Below are positions 23,584 through 57,122 of a stretch of 64,000 nt of DNA, one piece after another. The DNA comes from Peromyscus leucopus. Its lineage: Eukaryota; Chordata; Mammalia; Rodentia; Cricetidae. The notes beneath the pieces are model-generated. The model was given only the letters and a program-made list of their open reading frames with translations, did no database searches and was not told the origin of the DNA. The translations under genes were made by a program, and so were the position numbers. The DNA is taken from the NCBI RefSeq assembly GCF_004664715.2, contig NC_051079.1:55825660-55889659 (forward strand), in the 5' to 3' direction. How positions within the stretch are numbered: position 1 is the stretch's first letter; each line of letters starts with the position of its first letter.

Positions 23584-23601
23584 TAAGAATGGTACTTTTA
23601 A

Positions 23602-23760
23602 GCCGGGCAGTGGTGGCACACGCCTTTAATCCCAGCACTCGGGAGGCAGAGCCAGGTGGATCTCTGTGAGTTCGAGGCCAGCCTGGGCTACCAAGTGAGT
23701 TCCAGGAAAGGCGCAAAGCTACACAGAGAAACCCTGTCTCGAAAAGCAAAAAAAAAAAAA
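23602..23760 (+). mobile_element. Full-length B1 SINE, cricetid-type variant
   Basis: GCCGGGCAGTGGTGGCACAC head through AAGGCGCAAAGCTACACAGA and an A tail. Flanks repeat AAGAATGGTA(C/T)TTTTA on both sides, a target duplication. Confidence 0.95.
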
Positions 23761-24449
23761 GAATGGTATTTTTAGAAGCTAGAAATCCATACAGGTTCTT
23801 GCTTTATCCTTCATGTTAAAATTTATTTTGAAAAAAGAATCAGAATTGAAGATTCTACTTTTGCCCCCAAATACTCTAATGCCTCGGTTTCTTGACCTCT
23901 TATCTTTAATGACCTCACCCTCTGATACACCTCAGCCACTCCACTTTATAAACATTTCATACATTTCCACTGGTAATTATCAATAGCTACATTCCACTAT
24001 GAACTACTTTGTGTACACAATATCCTACATTTCTGTCACTTCTTCTAGACTGTCATCATTGCAAAGTCTTCCATATCATGGAGTCCTACCTTCATTTAAC
24101 TTTCTTAGGAAGGACAGAAAGCTAGGGAATTACAGTGACATGGGGAAAAGCCTGGGAGATGGAGGAGGCTATGTTTCTGAGACCTTATCTGTTTCAACTA
24201 CAGAAAAAGGCAGGAAAAAGAGAATGATGAATGCATGCTTCTGGTCAGCTTCCTTTCTCTATGATACAGGCAAGGATCCCAGCAAGAGAATGCTCCTTAG
24301 TGGACCTGCCTTCCCTACTCAGTTAATAATCACTGATTACATAGCCAAAGGCCATCTCCCAAGTGAGTCTAGACCCTGTTAAGTTGACAACTGTAGCCAC
24401 CATGGCTCCCTTATTGGGTATGTAATTCTGTGTACAAACCTTGGATCGA

Positions 24450-24451
<2 letters not shown>

Positions 24452-24507
<56 letters not shown>
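24452..24507. repeat. (TC)n microsatellite
   Basis: About 28 uninterrupted CT units, source of Ser/Leu and Arg/Glu artefact ORFs on the two strands. Confidence 0.97.
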
Positions 24508-24509
<2 letters not shown>

Positions 24510-24600
24510 TTCTCTCCGTTCCTTTCTTTTCTTTTCAAGACTGGCTCTCCCACAGAGCATAAGCTGGTCTGGGTTTGGGGTTATCCAGCCTCAGTCTTCT

Positions 24601-24760
24601 TTTTTTTTTTTTTTGGTTTTTCGAGACAGGGTTTCTCTGTGTAGCTTTGCGCCTTTCCTGGAGCTCACTTGGTAGCCCAGGCTGGCCTCGAACTCACAGA
24701 GATCCGCCTGGCTCTGCCTCCCGAGTGCTGGGATTAAAGGCGTGCGCCACCACCGCCCGC
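24601..24760 (-). mobile_element. Full-length B1 SINE, antisense
   Basis: T run, then GGTTTTTCGAGACAGGGTTT through GCGTGCGCCACCACCGCCCG. Target duplication AGCCTCAGTCTTCT on both sides (24587-24600 and 24761-24774). Confidence 0.95.
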
Positions 24761-25089
24761 AGCCTCAGTCTTCTAATGGCAGAATTGTTTTAGCATGTCT
24801 GACTGGATTCATGTTCCCCTTTCTCTTCTCAGTCTACCTTTAATTGGCACTTCTGGCAGTTCCTTTACTCTCTGAGAGTCTCTGGAGTTTAAGAGTATTG
24901 TTTGGTTTCCTATTACTTGTCGGCATACTTTCCCAGTGGATGTATCCATCAGCTGTTGTTTCTGTAGTCTATGTTAGTACTGGAGATTGGGCTCAGTGTC
25001 CTGAGCACAGAGGTTGAGTGGTTAGCTACTGAGCTCTACCATTAGTTCAGTACACCTCAATCATAGCGTAAATCAGTTCTACCTGAATA

Positions 25090-25424
25090 CAGAAAACACT
25101 TCAATTTGAAAGAACAGGGGTGATTAAAATACCTAGTCATGAACCCCACCCCAGAAAAGTCCCAATACAGAAGCACAAGAAACAAGAACTATCAAAGCAA
25201 TGTGACTTGTTCAGAAAATATTCATTCTACAGTACCGAATTCCACTGAGAGTTGGGTATGCGGACTCTCAAATAACTCAAGAGAATGCTTGTAGGAATGT
25301 TCAATAAAGTCAAAGATGACGTAGTAAACTCCTGAATGATTTCAAAGAAAAGTAATCAATTGAATGAAATAAGGAAGACAGTATAGGTTATGAAAGGGGA
25401 ATTCAATAAAGAAATAGAAACATT
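25090..25424 (+). mobile_element. L1 ORF1-region fragment
   Basis: Diverged L1 phrases (CCAATACAGAAGCACAAGAA, TCAATAAAGTCAAAGATGAC) continuing at 25740 after a SINE. Confidence 0.5.
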
Positions 25425-25735
25425 GGGGCTGGAGAGATGGCTTGCCCTGCGTAAGGCCTGGAGTTCAGATACCCAGAATCTATGTAAATGCTGGATGGGC
25501 ACGGTGGGCCACCTGGACTTCCAGCCTGGAAGGAAGGCAGAGAGGGGATCCTCAGAGCAAGATACCTAGTGACATCCTGCCTCAAAATGAAAATGGTAAA
25601 GAGTGGTTAAGGATGATTCTCAATATCATCCTTGGGACTCTGGGACTCTACATGCTCAACATGTGCATGCTCATTTGCACACAATGCAAACATGCATATA
25701 CATAGGCATGCACACTGCACACATGAAAATGGGAA
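25425..25735 (+). mobile_element. B2/B4-type SINE with CA-rich tail
   Basis: GGGGCTGGAGAGATGGCTTG head with a B1-like middle (GGGCACGGTGGGCCACCTGG) and a CATGCACA-rich end. Confidence 0.65.
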
Positions 25736-25739
25736 AAAT

Positions 25740-26355
25740 AGATAACAGAAATTTTACAAAATCTCAATATATCAAATAAAAATCCTTACCACTAAAACAG
25801 ATCAAATGGAAGACAGAACATTGAGTCCTGGAAACAAGGTAGATGAATTAGAACAGTCAAAAGTAACAAGAAAGGCAGAACATGAGAGATCTATGGGGCA
25901 ACATTTAAAACCAAGTTGGAAGGGCAAGAAACACACCCAAGGTGTCCTATGGTGTCCACGTGCCACACTCATACTTGCTACACAAACACAGACATTCACA
26001 TAAACACATAGACAGCCCCCAAGGTTTTTAAAAATGAAGAAAAAAATAGTAAATATTGCTGTTTGTGGAAATGGGAATCTTTAAACACTGCTGATGAGAA
26101 TGTAAATCAACTCAGCCAATGTAGAAAAAACTAAAAACAGAACTGCCATATTGATTTAGTGATATCACTCCTGGCAATACACACAAAGAAATACAAACCA
26201 ATATACTCCAAAGATACCTCCACATCCATGTTTATTGTGTTATTACTCACAACAGCCAACTTCTAGAATTAGCCTAAGTGTACACTAAGAGATAAATGGA
26301 TGGAGGAAATGTGGTACATATACAAAATAGTTTTGTTTAGCCATAAAGAATGAAA
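25740..26355 (+). mobile_element. L1 fragment, ORF2 C-terminal part
   Basis: GGGAATCTTTAAACACTGCT, AACAGAACTGCCATATTGAT and TAAATGGATGGAGGAAATGT are L1 ORF2 C-terminal phrases. Interrupted at 26356 by a SINE and resuming at 26690. Confidence 0.75.
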
Positions 26356-26359
26356 CTAT

Positions 26360-26635
26360 GGTGGCACTGGGGAGACAGTCTGTGGGTAAAGTGTTTGCCT
26401 GCATTTGTGAAGACCTGAGTGAGACTTACCAGAACTCGTGCAAAAGCCAGGGCCAGTGGTGCCTGTCTCTAATCCCAGTACCCTATGATGGCATGTGAGA
26501 ACACAGGAGAATCCCCAAAAGCTCAGGTCACTGGTACAACAAGGAGACCATGTCTCCAACAAGATGGAAGGCAAGGATTGACAGCCAACATTGTAGTTTG
26601 ACTTTCATACTCCTGCCTGCCTGCACGCGCGCACG

Positions 26636-26667
<32 letters not shown>

Positions 26668-26688
26668 ACACACACACACACACATGAA
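26360..26688 (+). mobile_element. B4-like SINE with (CG/CA)n tract
   Basis: tRNA-type head followed by B1-like GCCAGTGGTGCCTGTCTCTA; ends in alternating CGCA/CA repeats at 26624-26684. Confidence 0.65.
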
Positions 26689-26689
26689 A

Positions 26690-26940
26690 TACTGCCATTT
26701 GCCTGGGAATGGTACAACTGCTGATCACTATGTTAAGTGAAAAAAGCAAGACAAACATTGCTGTTTTCTCTCATATGTGGATCCCAGTTTTTGCAGGTAA
26801 AAGCATTTACATATGTAAACAAGTGTATGACATGAAAGTGAAGTGGGAGTATCTTAGAAAAGGAAGAGACAAGTGGGAGGGAAGAAAGTGAAGGATTTAA
26901 AGACAGAGTAAATGTTGTCAAATGTATACTTAAAAAGGGT
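26690..26940 (+). mobile_element. L1 3'-end fragment
   Basis: CTATGTTAAGTGAAAAAAGC and TTTCTCTCATATGTGGATCC are typical of the L1 ORF2 end and 3' UTR. Confidence 0.7.
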
Positions 26941-26991
26941 TTATGAAATTCATCAAAATGACAATGACCTTATATCTGTATCTATAAATTC

Positions 26992-27140
26992 TTGGCTTTT
27001 TAAGACAGGGTCTCTCTGAGTATCAGAGTCCTGGCTGTCTTAGAACTTGCTTTATAAACCAGGTTAGCCTCGAACTCAATCTGCCTGCCTCTGTCTCCCC
27101 AGTGCTGGGATTAAAGGCATGCACCTCCACGCCTGGCCCA
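26992..27140 (-). mobile_element. Old B1 SINE, antisense
   Basis: TTTTTAAGACAGGGTCTCTC through AAAGGCATGCACCTCCACGC, diverged. Confidence 0.8.
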
Positions 27141-29240
27141 GCCCTGCTAATAAACATATTTTTTAAAGTCACCACCAGAAACACTCTCAGTACAAAATCC
27201 ACAGCAATATAAAACCAACGGGAAAGTTAGACACAAGCTTGAAACATTTATAACTACATCTAAGTTAAAACAGAGGTTGTCATTGACAATAATCACCTTA
27301 AAATTCAACAGGTAACTGTATTTTCAAAACACTGTAACAACGAACACCGAGATTAGTGTCTGATTAAATATTAGGTACTACAGCCTGGGCTGACATATAT
27401 TACTCATCACACATAGATTCAATTAAATATTCCTTTCAACTCTAGAAAAAGCCTGTTTTAAAAGATTTTTTTTTTTTTCTGCTTGGAAGAGATGTCAACT
27501 TTCAGCTCAGCAGAGTGAAGCAGAACTGTCACTTTCTGTAGTGACTATTTAGAGAGACTAAACAAAACTCTTTACACTTTCTGTCCTCACAGAACAAGAT
27601 CATTCTTAAGAAACTCCAACATCTTACCTACATGTTAGAAACAATATGTTTCAAAAACAGAAACCACACATTAAAAGTTCACCTCTGAGAGATATATTCT
27701 AGCTTTCTTATAAAATGGTTTCAAGCAAATTCTGTTACATTTTTAAAAAGATACAATTTTTTTTTCTTTGAGATTCAGTTATCCATTAAGTATGTACTAT
27801 GTAGCAGGTGCTGTTTAATGAACCTGAGCTAAATCACCAAGGAACATGATGGTTCCAGTCTCAGCAGAGCTCATAATCTGGCAAAGGAACACCCTTAGCC
27901 AGCTGTTTCTTTCTCTCTGAACGTGATAACTGGAGTGTTAAGAATTGTGAAAATAATTTTGAAACATCTATGTGTTGGTAAACTTTCAGTTCTGAGTGTG
28001 ACCTTCTAGGAGATCCTGTTTGATTACTAGCATAGAGGTCCTGGGTCCAAATCTTGGTTCCACCATTTACTAGACCAACCTTGGCAAACAAAACTCAATC
28101 CTCATCTGGAAAACAAAGATAATCCTAACTGGGTTACACAAGAGAATGAGCAAGGAATGTGTGAAACAGTAGGAAACACGAAAGTATTAGCTATTATTTC
28201 AACCCAATTTCCAGAAAGCCAGATCACACTCAGACAGTAATGAGGACAAAGGTAACTGTGAGAACACTTGTACCTGGTGCATACAGTTCCTCCCTACTTT
28301 AATACTTTCAAGAATGTTTTCTCTGTGTCATTTTACATGAGTCAAATCCCTCAAAGAGTAAAGTTTGAATATCTCCTTTATAACATCAATTCATTGTGGG
28401 AATCTTATAAAAAGGGAGTTAAGAGGCTTTAATTCCACTAAGAGAAAAATGTAAGACATGTGTGGCTGGGGGTCTGCCTGTAATCCTTGCATAAGGGAGG
28501 CCTGACACAGCAGGATCTTGAGTTTAAGTCCAGCCTGGGCTACATAATGACATTTTTTTAAAGTCAAAATTAGGCTTATTATGTTCTCTAAGATGACAGT
28601 AGCAATTATGGGTGTGTGTGTGTGTGAGAAACAACAAAATAAAACTCAATCATTGGATCCAACAAGCTCCAATGCTTCAGTATGCACACAGCACTTTGGG
28701 GCTCTAGGTCCCACAAGACCTTTGCATTAGTCAATATTCATGAACGGAAGTTAACTCTTAAACTGGATAATGGCACACAATAAAACACAATCCCAGTTAT
28801 CTGAAATTGATTTCTCACAGTTGTTAAAAGTAAGCCGTTAGTTCAAGGCTTATAAAAGAGTCAACAACCTCAGAAGGGCTAATGTCCACAAATTGCAAGC
28901 GGGAGCTATATCCTACAAACTCTACACCAAGGCCATGTTAATAAAATTGCCTACAAACAGGTAGACGAGCAAAACACACGTTCAAAGCTGCTTTGGACGG
29001 ATCAGATTTGCTGAGGAGTAACTCAGAATACATTGGAAATCTGATTGTGGTTTTTCCACAACTCGTGATGGAGGGATGGAGAAGCACGTTAACGTGCTGG
29101 TGTGTAAACTGTCTTACTGCACAAGTAGACCCTAATCTTGAGGTGAATGCCTGTAACGGTATGCCTCCCTGGAGCGCACGGCACGACTACAAACAAGGCG
29201 ATAAGAAATGGCTCGTCGGTCCCAAAGGTGAAGCTGTGGG
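27141..29240. other. Intronic DNA, mostly unique
   Basis: No exon seen. A weak B1-like remnant lies at 28460-28555 (CAGCCTGGGCTACATAATGA) and a short TG run at 28610-28627. Confidence 0.5.
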
Positions 29241-29773
29241 TTGTTTTTGAAAGGACACCCCAACTACTCCGGACGGAAGAGCAGGGCGTCAAGGATCATA
29301 ACGCGAGAAGGTGTAAAAGGGCACCAGGAGGCGCGAGGTCGGCCAGGACTCCGGAAGGACCTAGGACAGGGGTGACCTCTTTCGACTGCCACCGGCCGTG
29401 GGGGTCAGGAGTGCTGACGACTCCCGCCTGCAGGAGGGAGGCCGCCCCCGACCGCCCCCGCGGCCGTCAGTCACGCGCCCGCCGTGAAGGTGCCCGCTGG
29501 GCCCCCCCTCCCGACGCCCCACTTGCGAACATGGCCCCAGGCTACCTCTCGGGATGTGTGTGTTGGGGGGCTCTCCACGGAATCCCGCCGCACGGGCCGG
29601 AAGAAGCTGCCTCGGCAAGGCGACCCGGCCAAGCGTGGGGCAGGGGGCCGTGTCGCAGGACTCGGGCCAACGCTCTGCCTCCAGCGCCCAGGCCAGCCGC
29701 GCCCACCAGCAACGCGCTCCGACCCTCCGTGCCCGCTCGCAGGGCCGCAGGCACGCCGCCGCGCGAGGAACCC

Positions 29774-29786
29774 TGGGACTCGTAGT
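29774..29786 (-). promoter_or_regulatory. ACTAYRNNNCCCR promoter motif
   Basis: On the minus strand the sequence reads ACTACGAGTCCCA, an exact fit to the ACTAYRNNNCCCR motif enriched in TATA-less and bidirectional promoters (linked to ZNF143-type activation). It lies about 150 bases upstream of the RNMT exon 1 donor. Confidence 0.65.
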
Positions 29787-29854
29787 TCCGGCGCGGAGGA
29801 AGCCACGCCCCGCGCCTGACCCTCGAGTTCCTTAATCCCGGGCGCACTCCCCGG

Positions 29855-29865
29855 ACGTGACGCAA
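29855..29865 (+). promoter_or_regulatory. CRE-like half site
   Basis: ACGTGACGCAA contains a TGACG half site next to an ACGTGAC box, close to the expected RNMT start. A short match, so weak evidence. Confidence 0.35.
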
Positions 29866-29879
29866 CAAGGCCACGCGTG

Positions 29880-29925
29880 GCGCCGGCCGGCGTTTCCGCA
29901 AACAGAATCGTGGATGACTGTGTGG
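29880..29925 (+). other. RNMT: RNMT exon 1, noncoding (5' end uncertain)
   Basis: A strong donor follows base 29925 (TGTGG/GTGAGT). The position inside the CpG island and the absence of a start codon feeding the downstream frame fit a 5' UTR exon. The transcription start was not determined; 29880 is a placeholder. Confidence 0.65.
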
Positions 29926-30250
29926 GTGAGTGTGGCGTTCGGCGTTCTGGCCTTGCCTTGCTTCTTTGTCTTTAGGCTTGCGCGCTGAGAGCCGAGTCAG
30001 GCCGGACGCCCGGACGCCTTGCCTGCTGGGCTCGCTCCCCTTTCGCCTCTGGTCTCGGCTTCACGGGGTTTATTGTGCCCGTAGCCGGAAGCGGTGTGAG
30101 CACTGCTGGTCTTGAGACGGTGGGCGCTGTTGCTCCTCCAGAGCACGCTAGTCCCGGGAGGAGAAGCTCCAGCGCTTCTGCTCGGGCCGAGGGCCTGTGA
30201 GGAGGCTGCGATGGGCTGGGTGGGGTGTTGGGAGCCAAAGAGGGTTTGTT

Positions 30251-31887
30251 CTGTCTGGAGCAGTGCGGTAGGAACCTGAACCAGAGGTTGAGTAGCAGCT
30301 GGGCCGGTGAGGGGAACAGATGAATTTAGTTGGAGAACGGCCTGCCGCCCCCCTTCTGCTTCACGCTCCCCCTCCTTCTGTTTTATTGTCTTGTACCCTG
30401 CTCTAGACAATCAAGGTGGTCCGTCGAGGTCATGCTTGACCATTAGCTAGCAGGCAGAAACCGGGACGACCAAGAAAAAATGGTTTACTTATGGAGGGTC
30501 ATAGCCAGTGCACAACCCAACAATCACGGTTCCGCCCCCTCAGTAAACCAATGAACAGAGCCAGGTTAATAATGAAAAGCAGAAAAAGGAGATTCACTCT
30601 GTGACCAACCCTTGGGAAGTATCACCGAGATATCCGTCTGATAACCCTTCCATCTTTGTGGGTCCTGAAATGAGGATGAGGTTTAAATAGGAGGCAAGAA
30701 AAATGCAGTCTGGCCCAGGTGTGGTCCCGCCTACCATTTTGCATCTTTCTCTGGGCTTCAGTCCATTCCTGTAAGATGTTCTTACTCCCGTTGGCTTGCT
30801 TCTTTCTTTCCTCTCAGCCTAAGATTCCTAGGGGAAATATTCATTCACAGTCTCTCTTTCTCTCCCATCTCTCCTTCCCCTTTCCCCCCCTCTCTCTCCT
30901 CTCTCTCGGTGTTCATTGTTTCAACAATTTAATAGATTAAGAGACCCTGGTATCTCTAGAATATCTTGATTTCTGTGAGGCAAGTTACAGTGTGATTGCA
31001 GCCAGGTCAAAATACTCATCTTCATGTCAAGTCTACTTTTTACCATAAATTCCCTTCTCCGTTCTATCGGGACATCTCTCAAGTATTTTCATTATCATTG
31101 TTGATAGTTTTATTATAATCATTATTGATGCAAAGCTAAGCATCAAACCCAGAGCCTAGAGAATGCTCTGGTAAACAAGAATTCCTGGAAAGAAGCTCTG
31201 ACTACAAAGCTGTTGACTGATGTTTTAGGATCTTGGTGATTTTTTTAGAACTTCAGTGATTCTGATAAGATGGAATGTTCCAAGTCCAGATCCTACTTAT
31301 CTTGGCCCATTTTTAGCCTCCTTATTAGCCATTCTGCTCTGTATGTGACCTAATGTGACCATTAGGTAAATCCTTAGGAATGTATAAACAGACCTCTGGT
31401 TCTGACCAACTAAAAGGCCAAGGATTCTGTCAGATAGCATTTAGGTCTTATAGCTGAGATTTCCTTGCTCTTCTGTGACCTCCCTACCTGATATTTCTGC
31501 CAATGTATTTGAGAAGTGTCTGGACTTAAGATTTCCTTTCTTTTGTTACTATAAAACTTAATGGAACTGTTAGCATGTTAGAACATGGAATTTGAGTAAC
31601 CTAAATCTGTGTCCCTTAGCCATTGTCACACAAATTTGGCTCCAGGATAAACTATCTACTATCCTTTTTTGAGGTAAGAGCTATTGCTATCTTGTATACT
31701 AAGTAAAGCGCTCTGTAATTGAGTTGTTTGACATATAATTCTAGACATTCATAACCATTTTATAGTCTTGAATGCTTTTATGACAGCTAATCTGTGGAAG
31801 TATAGACTGTCTGAATAAATACCAATACTAATTTTAGGCAGCAATTACAGCTAGCAATAATATTTTGCATGGTTTCATGATTGTAAT
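30251..31887 (+). other. RNMT: RNMT intron 1, proximal part
   Basis: Mostly unassigned. 30475-31020 has the texture of an old rodent LTR-like repeat (GGAGATTCACTCTGTGACCA, TTAAATAGGAGGCAAGAAAA), with a pyrimidine tract at 30851-30907, but the family is uncertain. Confidence 0.4.
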
Positions 31888-32013
31888 TTTTTTTTTTTTT
31901 TTTTTTTTGAGCCTATCTTGGAACTCACTTTGTAGACCAGGCTGGCCTCGAACTCACAGAGATCTGTCTGCCTCTGCCTCCCAAGTGCTGGGATCAAAGG
32001 TGTACGCCACTGC
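31888..32013 (-). mobile_element. B1 SINE, antisense, truncated
   Basis: T run then GAACTCACTTTGTAGACCAG through AAAGGTGTACGCCACTGC. Confidence 0.9.
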
Positions 32014-32286
32014 GGTTTCAGGATTGTAAAAGGAAGTTTCTTTTAGGCATTAAATGGTAAAGAGTTTTGACAATTGGATGAGCAGTTTTCCTTGATACTG
32101 ATTTATAGTAGTTACTCTGTAACTTATTTTCCTAGTTGATTTTGTTTCTTCTCTGATTCAGTTGTTCCTCTGTAACATATTTTGGTATTTTGTTACTTTG
32201 AGTCAATACTCAAAGTTAGTGAAAACTATTGTCTCCTGAAATTCTTCCCAGTTTCCCATGACTTGTTTTTACTATTTTACCTCTTA

Positions 32287-32640
32287 GTTACTTTTTTATT
32301 GCTGTGATAAGACAGACATTGTGACCAAGGCAGTCTTTTAGAAGAGTTTATTTGGGGCTTAAAGTTTCAGAGGGTTAGAGTCCATGACCATCATGCCAGG
32401 GACATGGCGCAGGCAGGCAGGCATAGTTCTGGAACAATAGCTAAGAGTTTACATCTTGATTCAGAAGCACAGGCAGAGTGCTATCTGGGAATGGTCTGAC
32501 TTTTGAAACTACAAAGCCCACTCATGGTGACATGACCTCTACCAAGGCCACACCTGGTCCTTCCCAAACTGGAGCACCGAGATCAAGTATTCAAATATAT
32601 GAGCCTGTGGGGGCTATTCTCATTCAAACCACTGCATGTC
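32287..32640. mobile_element. Rodent interspersed repeat of unnamed family, copy 2
   Basis: TTAGTTACTTTTTTATTGCT start, ATCATGCCAGGGACATGGCG and AAGGCCACACCTGGTCC middle, CATTCAAACCACTGCA end. Related to 18749-19132; weaker relatives at 33040-33385 and 34141-34260. Confidence 0.7.
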
Positions 32641-33039
32641 TTCATTACTTTTAGAACCTGAAATTTCATGGTCTCTAATTGTTTTGATTTTTGATTTCCC
32701 TTTTTCATTTCTTTCAGTAACACAGCTTGATATTTTAGTAAAAGTATTTAAGTTGTGAATTTAGTGATTAGAGTTCACACTGCACTTCTTTGTAGTAGTA
32801 GGTTGGCAAATAAATTGAGTGAATAAGTCGACCATTAACAATTCCTTTGTAATAGATGACTTTCTTCCTCCCATTTTACATAAATGCCTTAGAACATACT
32901 TGAAAGCGATTTAATGGTTGGTACACTGAAGGCTGAGTCTTCAAGGTGTTCTAAAGCTATCACCACTCTTTACTTCCTGTACGATTACAGGGTTCATTAT
33001 TAAGTAAGGATTTCAAGAGTCTTGACTTTGCTGTATTAT

Positions 33040-33385
33040 TTTTGCATAGTCAGAATACCTAATCGAGCAACTTAGAGAAAGGAAAGATTTATTTTAGCTC
33101 ATAATTTTGGAGATTTCAGGCCATACTACTTGATTTTGATGATTTGGGGCCTGTGGAAAGGCAGGCCATTATGCTGGTGAGAGTGTGTAAAGGAGGAGAC
33201 AGTTTACCTCATGATAGTCAACAAGTAATTACTGACAACTAGGTATAATTTACATGCATTCTCCAAACAGACTTTACCTCCCTAAAGTCTCTAGAACCTC
33301 CCCAAACAGTGCTGCTAGCTGAAGACCAACCAAGCATTCAGCACATAAGCCTGTGGGGGAAATTTCACAAACAGTAACACTGTGC
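33040..33385. mobile_element. Diverged relative of the 32.3-kb repeat
   Basis: GGAAAGATTTATTTTAGCTC start and a CACATAAGCCTGTGGGGGAA end match the layout of the 32.3-kb repeat. Confidence 0.5.
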
Positions 33386-33804
33386 TCTAGCCTCAGAGTT
33401 CCATGACTTTGATAATGCAAATGCTCGTAGCCCACTCTTACTCAGTCCCCACTCTCAGTCCCCACAGTTAGCAGTTCCAGTACTGTTCAGAAGTCAAAGT
33501 TCAAAGTCTCTTGACACTCAGGGCAGGCCCTTTGCTGTGAGACACTGTAAGATAAAAAGAAAATTACATGGTAATTCTGCTGGGAACCCAAAAGATTAGA
33601 ATGCCAGCAGGAATACAGTGAGCCAGGTTTAAGAGGTCTCGGAATAAGGATGCTTTGGGGAATTGGACTACAGGCCATTCACCATATGTTCTGGTAAAGA
33701 GTTTCTAAAGATTTGTCCCTGCTGTTGAACTTTGTTTCAGGCTAACTTTAAAGACTAATTAATCTAGTGGAAGAAATGTCAACATTCAAGCTGTTGCATA
33801 CTTT

Positions 33805-33949
33805 TTTGTTGTTTTTGCTTTTTGAAATGGGGCTTACTGTGTAGCCCTAACTGGCCTGGAACTCTATAGATTTGGCTCCAACTCACAGAGATCCTCTGAT
33901 CTTTGCCAGCCAAGTGCTGAGAGTAAAGGCACATACCACCGTGTTCAGC
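33805..33949 (-). mobile_element. Old B1 SINE, antisense
   Basis: Diverged B1: TTTGAAATGGGGCTTACTGT through GTAAAGGCACATACCACCGT. Confidence 0.75.
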
Positions 33950-34140
33950 TTATAGCATGGTTATCAGTAACTACTTCTTATCAGCTTTACAGTGAGAATC
34001 AAGAGCAGAAATTTGAAGTTTGATCAAATTGCTGTGTTACAACATATTAGGCCCATATACACATATTGTTTCAAATTCTTTCAAAGGTGTCTGCACCGCA
34101 TTGTCAGGTAGTCACAATGTAGCAACCCTACTTCTTTGGT

Positions 34141-34260
34141 ACCAATCTTAGTTACTTTTGCATTGTTGTGACCAGATGCCAGAGAAAGCTATTTAAGGGA
34201 AGCAGGATTACTTTCTCTTGTATTATTTGAGGTTTCAGTTTGTGGTGGTTTGGCTTCTTG
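34141..34260. mobile_element. Fragment of the 32.3-kb type repeat
   Basis: CTTAGTTACTTTTGCATTGT repeats the start of that family, then diverges. Confidence 0.45.
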
Positions 34261-34686
34261 CACTTGGGCAAAATACCATGGCAACAGTAGTGTGTGACCA
34301 AGGAGCTTCACTTTATAGTGATGGACAAGAGGCAAAGAGCAAGTTGTCAAGGATGGGTATGACTTTCAGTGGTATCTCTCAAGTGACCTATTTCCTCCAA
34401 ACTAGTCCCCATGTTCTTGTAATACTACTATATGTTTATAACTTCATATGTAAGCATTTTTGTAGTACTGATGTACACAACCTTTTGACATTATGAAACA
34501 ATGTCATCTTCAAAGTTCATGCTTGAGATTTGCACTGAATAGTTTATCATTTTTGTGCCGAGCCACATTCACAGCTGTAACAAATGGCCATAAGAGGTCC
34601 TGGACCATAGGTTAGAAATGCCTGCATGACTGAAATTGTTTTAAACTCCTGAAACTAAATGACCAACTTTATTAAAATTATCTTAG

Positions 34687-34842
34687 ATCTTTTTGGTTTT
34701 TCGAGACAGGGTTTCTTTGTATAGCTTTGTGCCTTTCCTGGAACTTACTTTGTAGATCAGGCTGGTCTCGAACTCACAGAGATCCACCTGCCTCTGCCTC
34801 CCGAGTGCTGGAATTAAAGGCTTGAGCCACCACCGCCCAGCT
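34687..34842 (-). mobile_element. B1 SINE, antisense
   Basis: TTTTTGGTTTTTCGAGACAG through GAGCCACCACCGCCCAGC; cricetid-type right end, mildly diverged. Confidence 0.92.
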
Positions 34843-34859
34843 TTTTTTTTTTTTTTAAA

Positions 34860-35024
34860 AAAAATTATTTATTTTATTTTTACTTATTTGTTTTGCCTGT
34901 ATGTATGAGGGTGAGGGTGTCAGATCTTGGAGTTACAGCTGCCGTGTAGGTGCTGGGAATTGAACCTGGGTCCTCCAGAAGAGCAGTTGGTGCTCTTAAC
35001 CACTGAGCCATCTCTCCAGCCCCC
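34860..35024 (-). mobile_element. B2-type SINE, antisense, just upstream of RNMT exon 2
   Basis: Ends CATCTCTCCAGCCCC, the reverse of the B2 head, only about 35 bases before the exon 2 acceptor, so the SINE lies next to or within the branch-point region. Confidence 0.92.
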
Positions 35025-35101
35025 TTAGATCTTAACACCTTCTTTTCTTGCCATTACAGTGTTGATTCATGAGTTTTTGCTGTCAGTTCAAGTAACTAGA
35101 A

Positions 35102-56958
<21,857 letters not shown>

Positions 56959-57122
56959 GCACTTAGTTGCCTCAGAACAGCACTCCATCCCTACAGATGG
57001 AGCAAACCATCTCAGATACATGTGACAGCTGTTTGTTTATTTGAATAGTAAGTTCTAAATGTGGAGGATGCTGCCAGAAAGTCCATTGTGTAATTGACAT
57101 TTACTGCTGTGACAAGTTAGCA

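Larger units (their letters stand above)
3657..29500 (-). other. FAM210A: FAM210A intron 1 (approximate extent)
   Basis: The interval between the putative acceptor of the first coding exon and the CpG island that must hold the noncoding first exon. It is filled with repeats, listed separately, and contains no further exon-like ORF. The right boundary is inferred because I could not pick a convincing exon 1 donor on the minus strand. Confidence 0.7.
29250..30250. promoter_or_regulatory. CpG island: shared head-to-head promoter of FAM210A (-) and RNMT (+)
   Basis: An abrupt GC- and CpG-rich block in an otherwise AT-rich region, free of repeats and without a TATA box. It separates a minus-strand gene to the left from a plus-strand gene to the right, as for the human FAM210A/RNMT pair. 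An RNMT exon 1 donor is visible at its right side (29926), and FAM210A transcription should start leftward, probably between 29.5 and 29.85 kb. Several long ORFs here are ordinary GC-rich artefacts. Confidence 0.9.

Noticed and set aside
29147..29901. Long ORFs (up to 212 codons) in the CpG island on both strands
   Set aside because: GC-rich DNA has few stops; compositions are Pro/Arg/Ala-rich in every frame, and no family is recognisable.
30426..30444. Oestrogen-response-like palindrome AGGTCATGCTTGACCA
   Set aside because: Half sites are four bases apart, not three, and one is imperfect; no support beyond chance.
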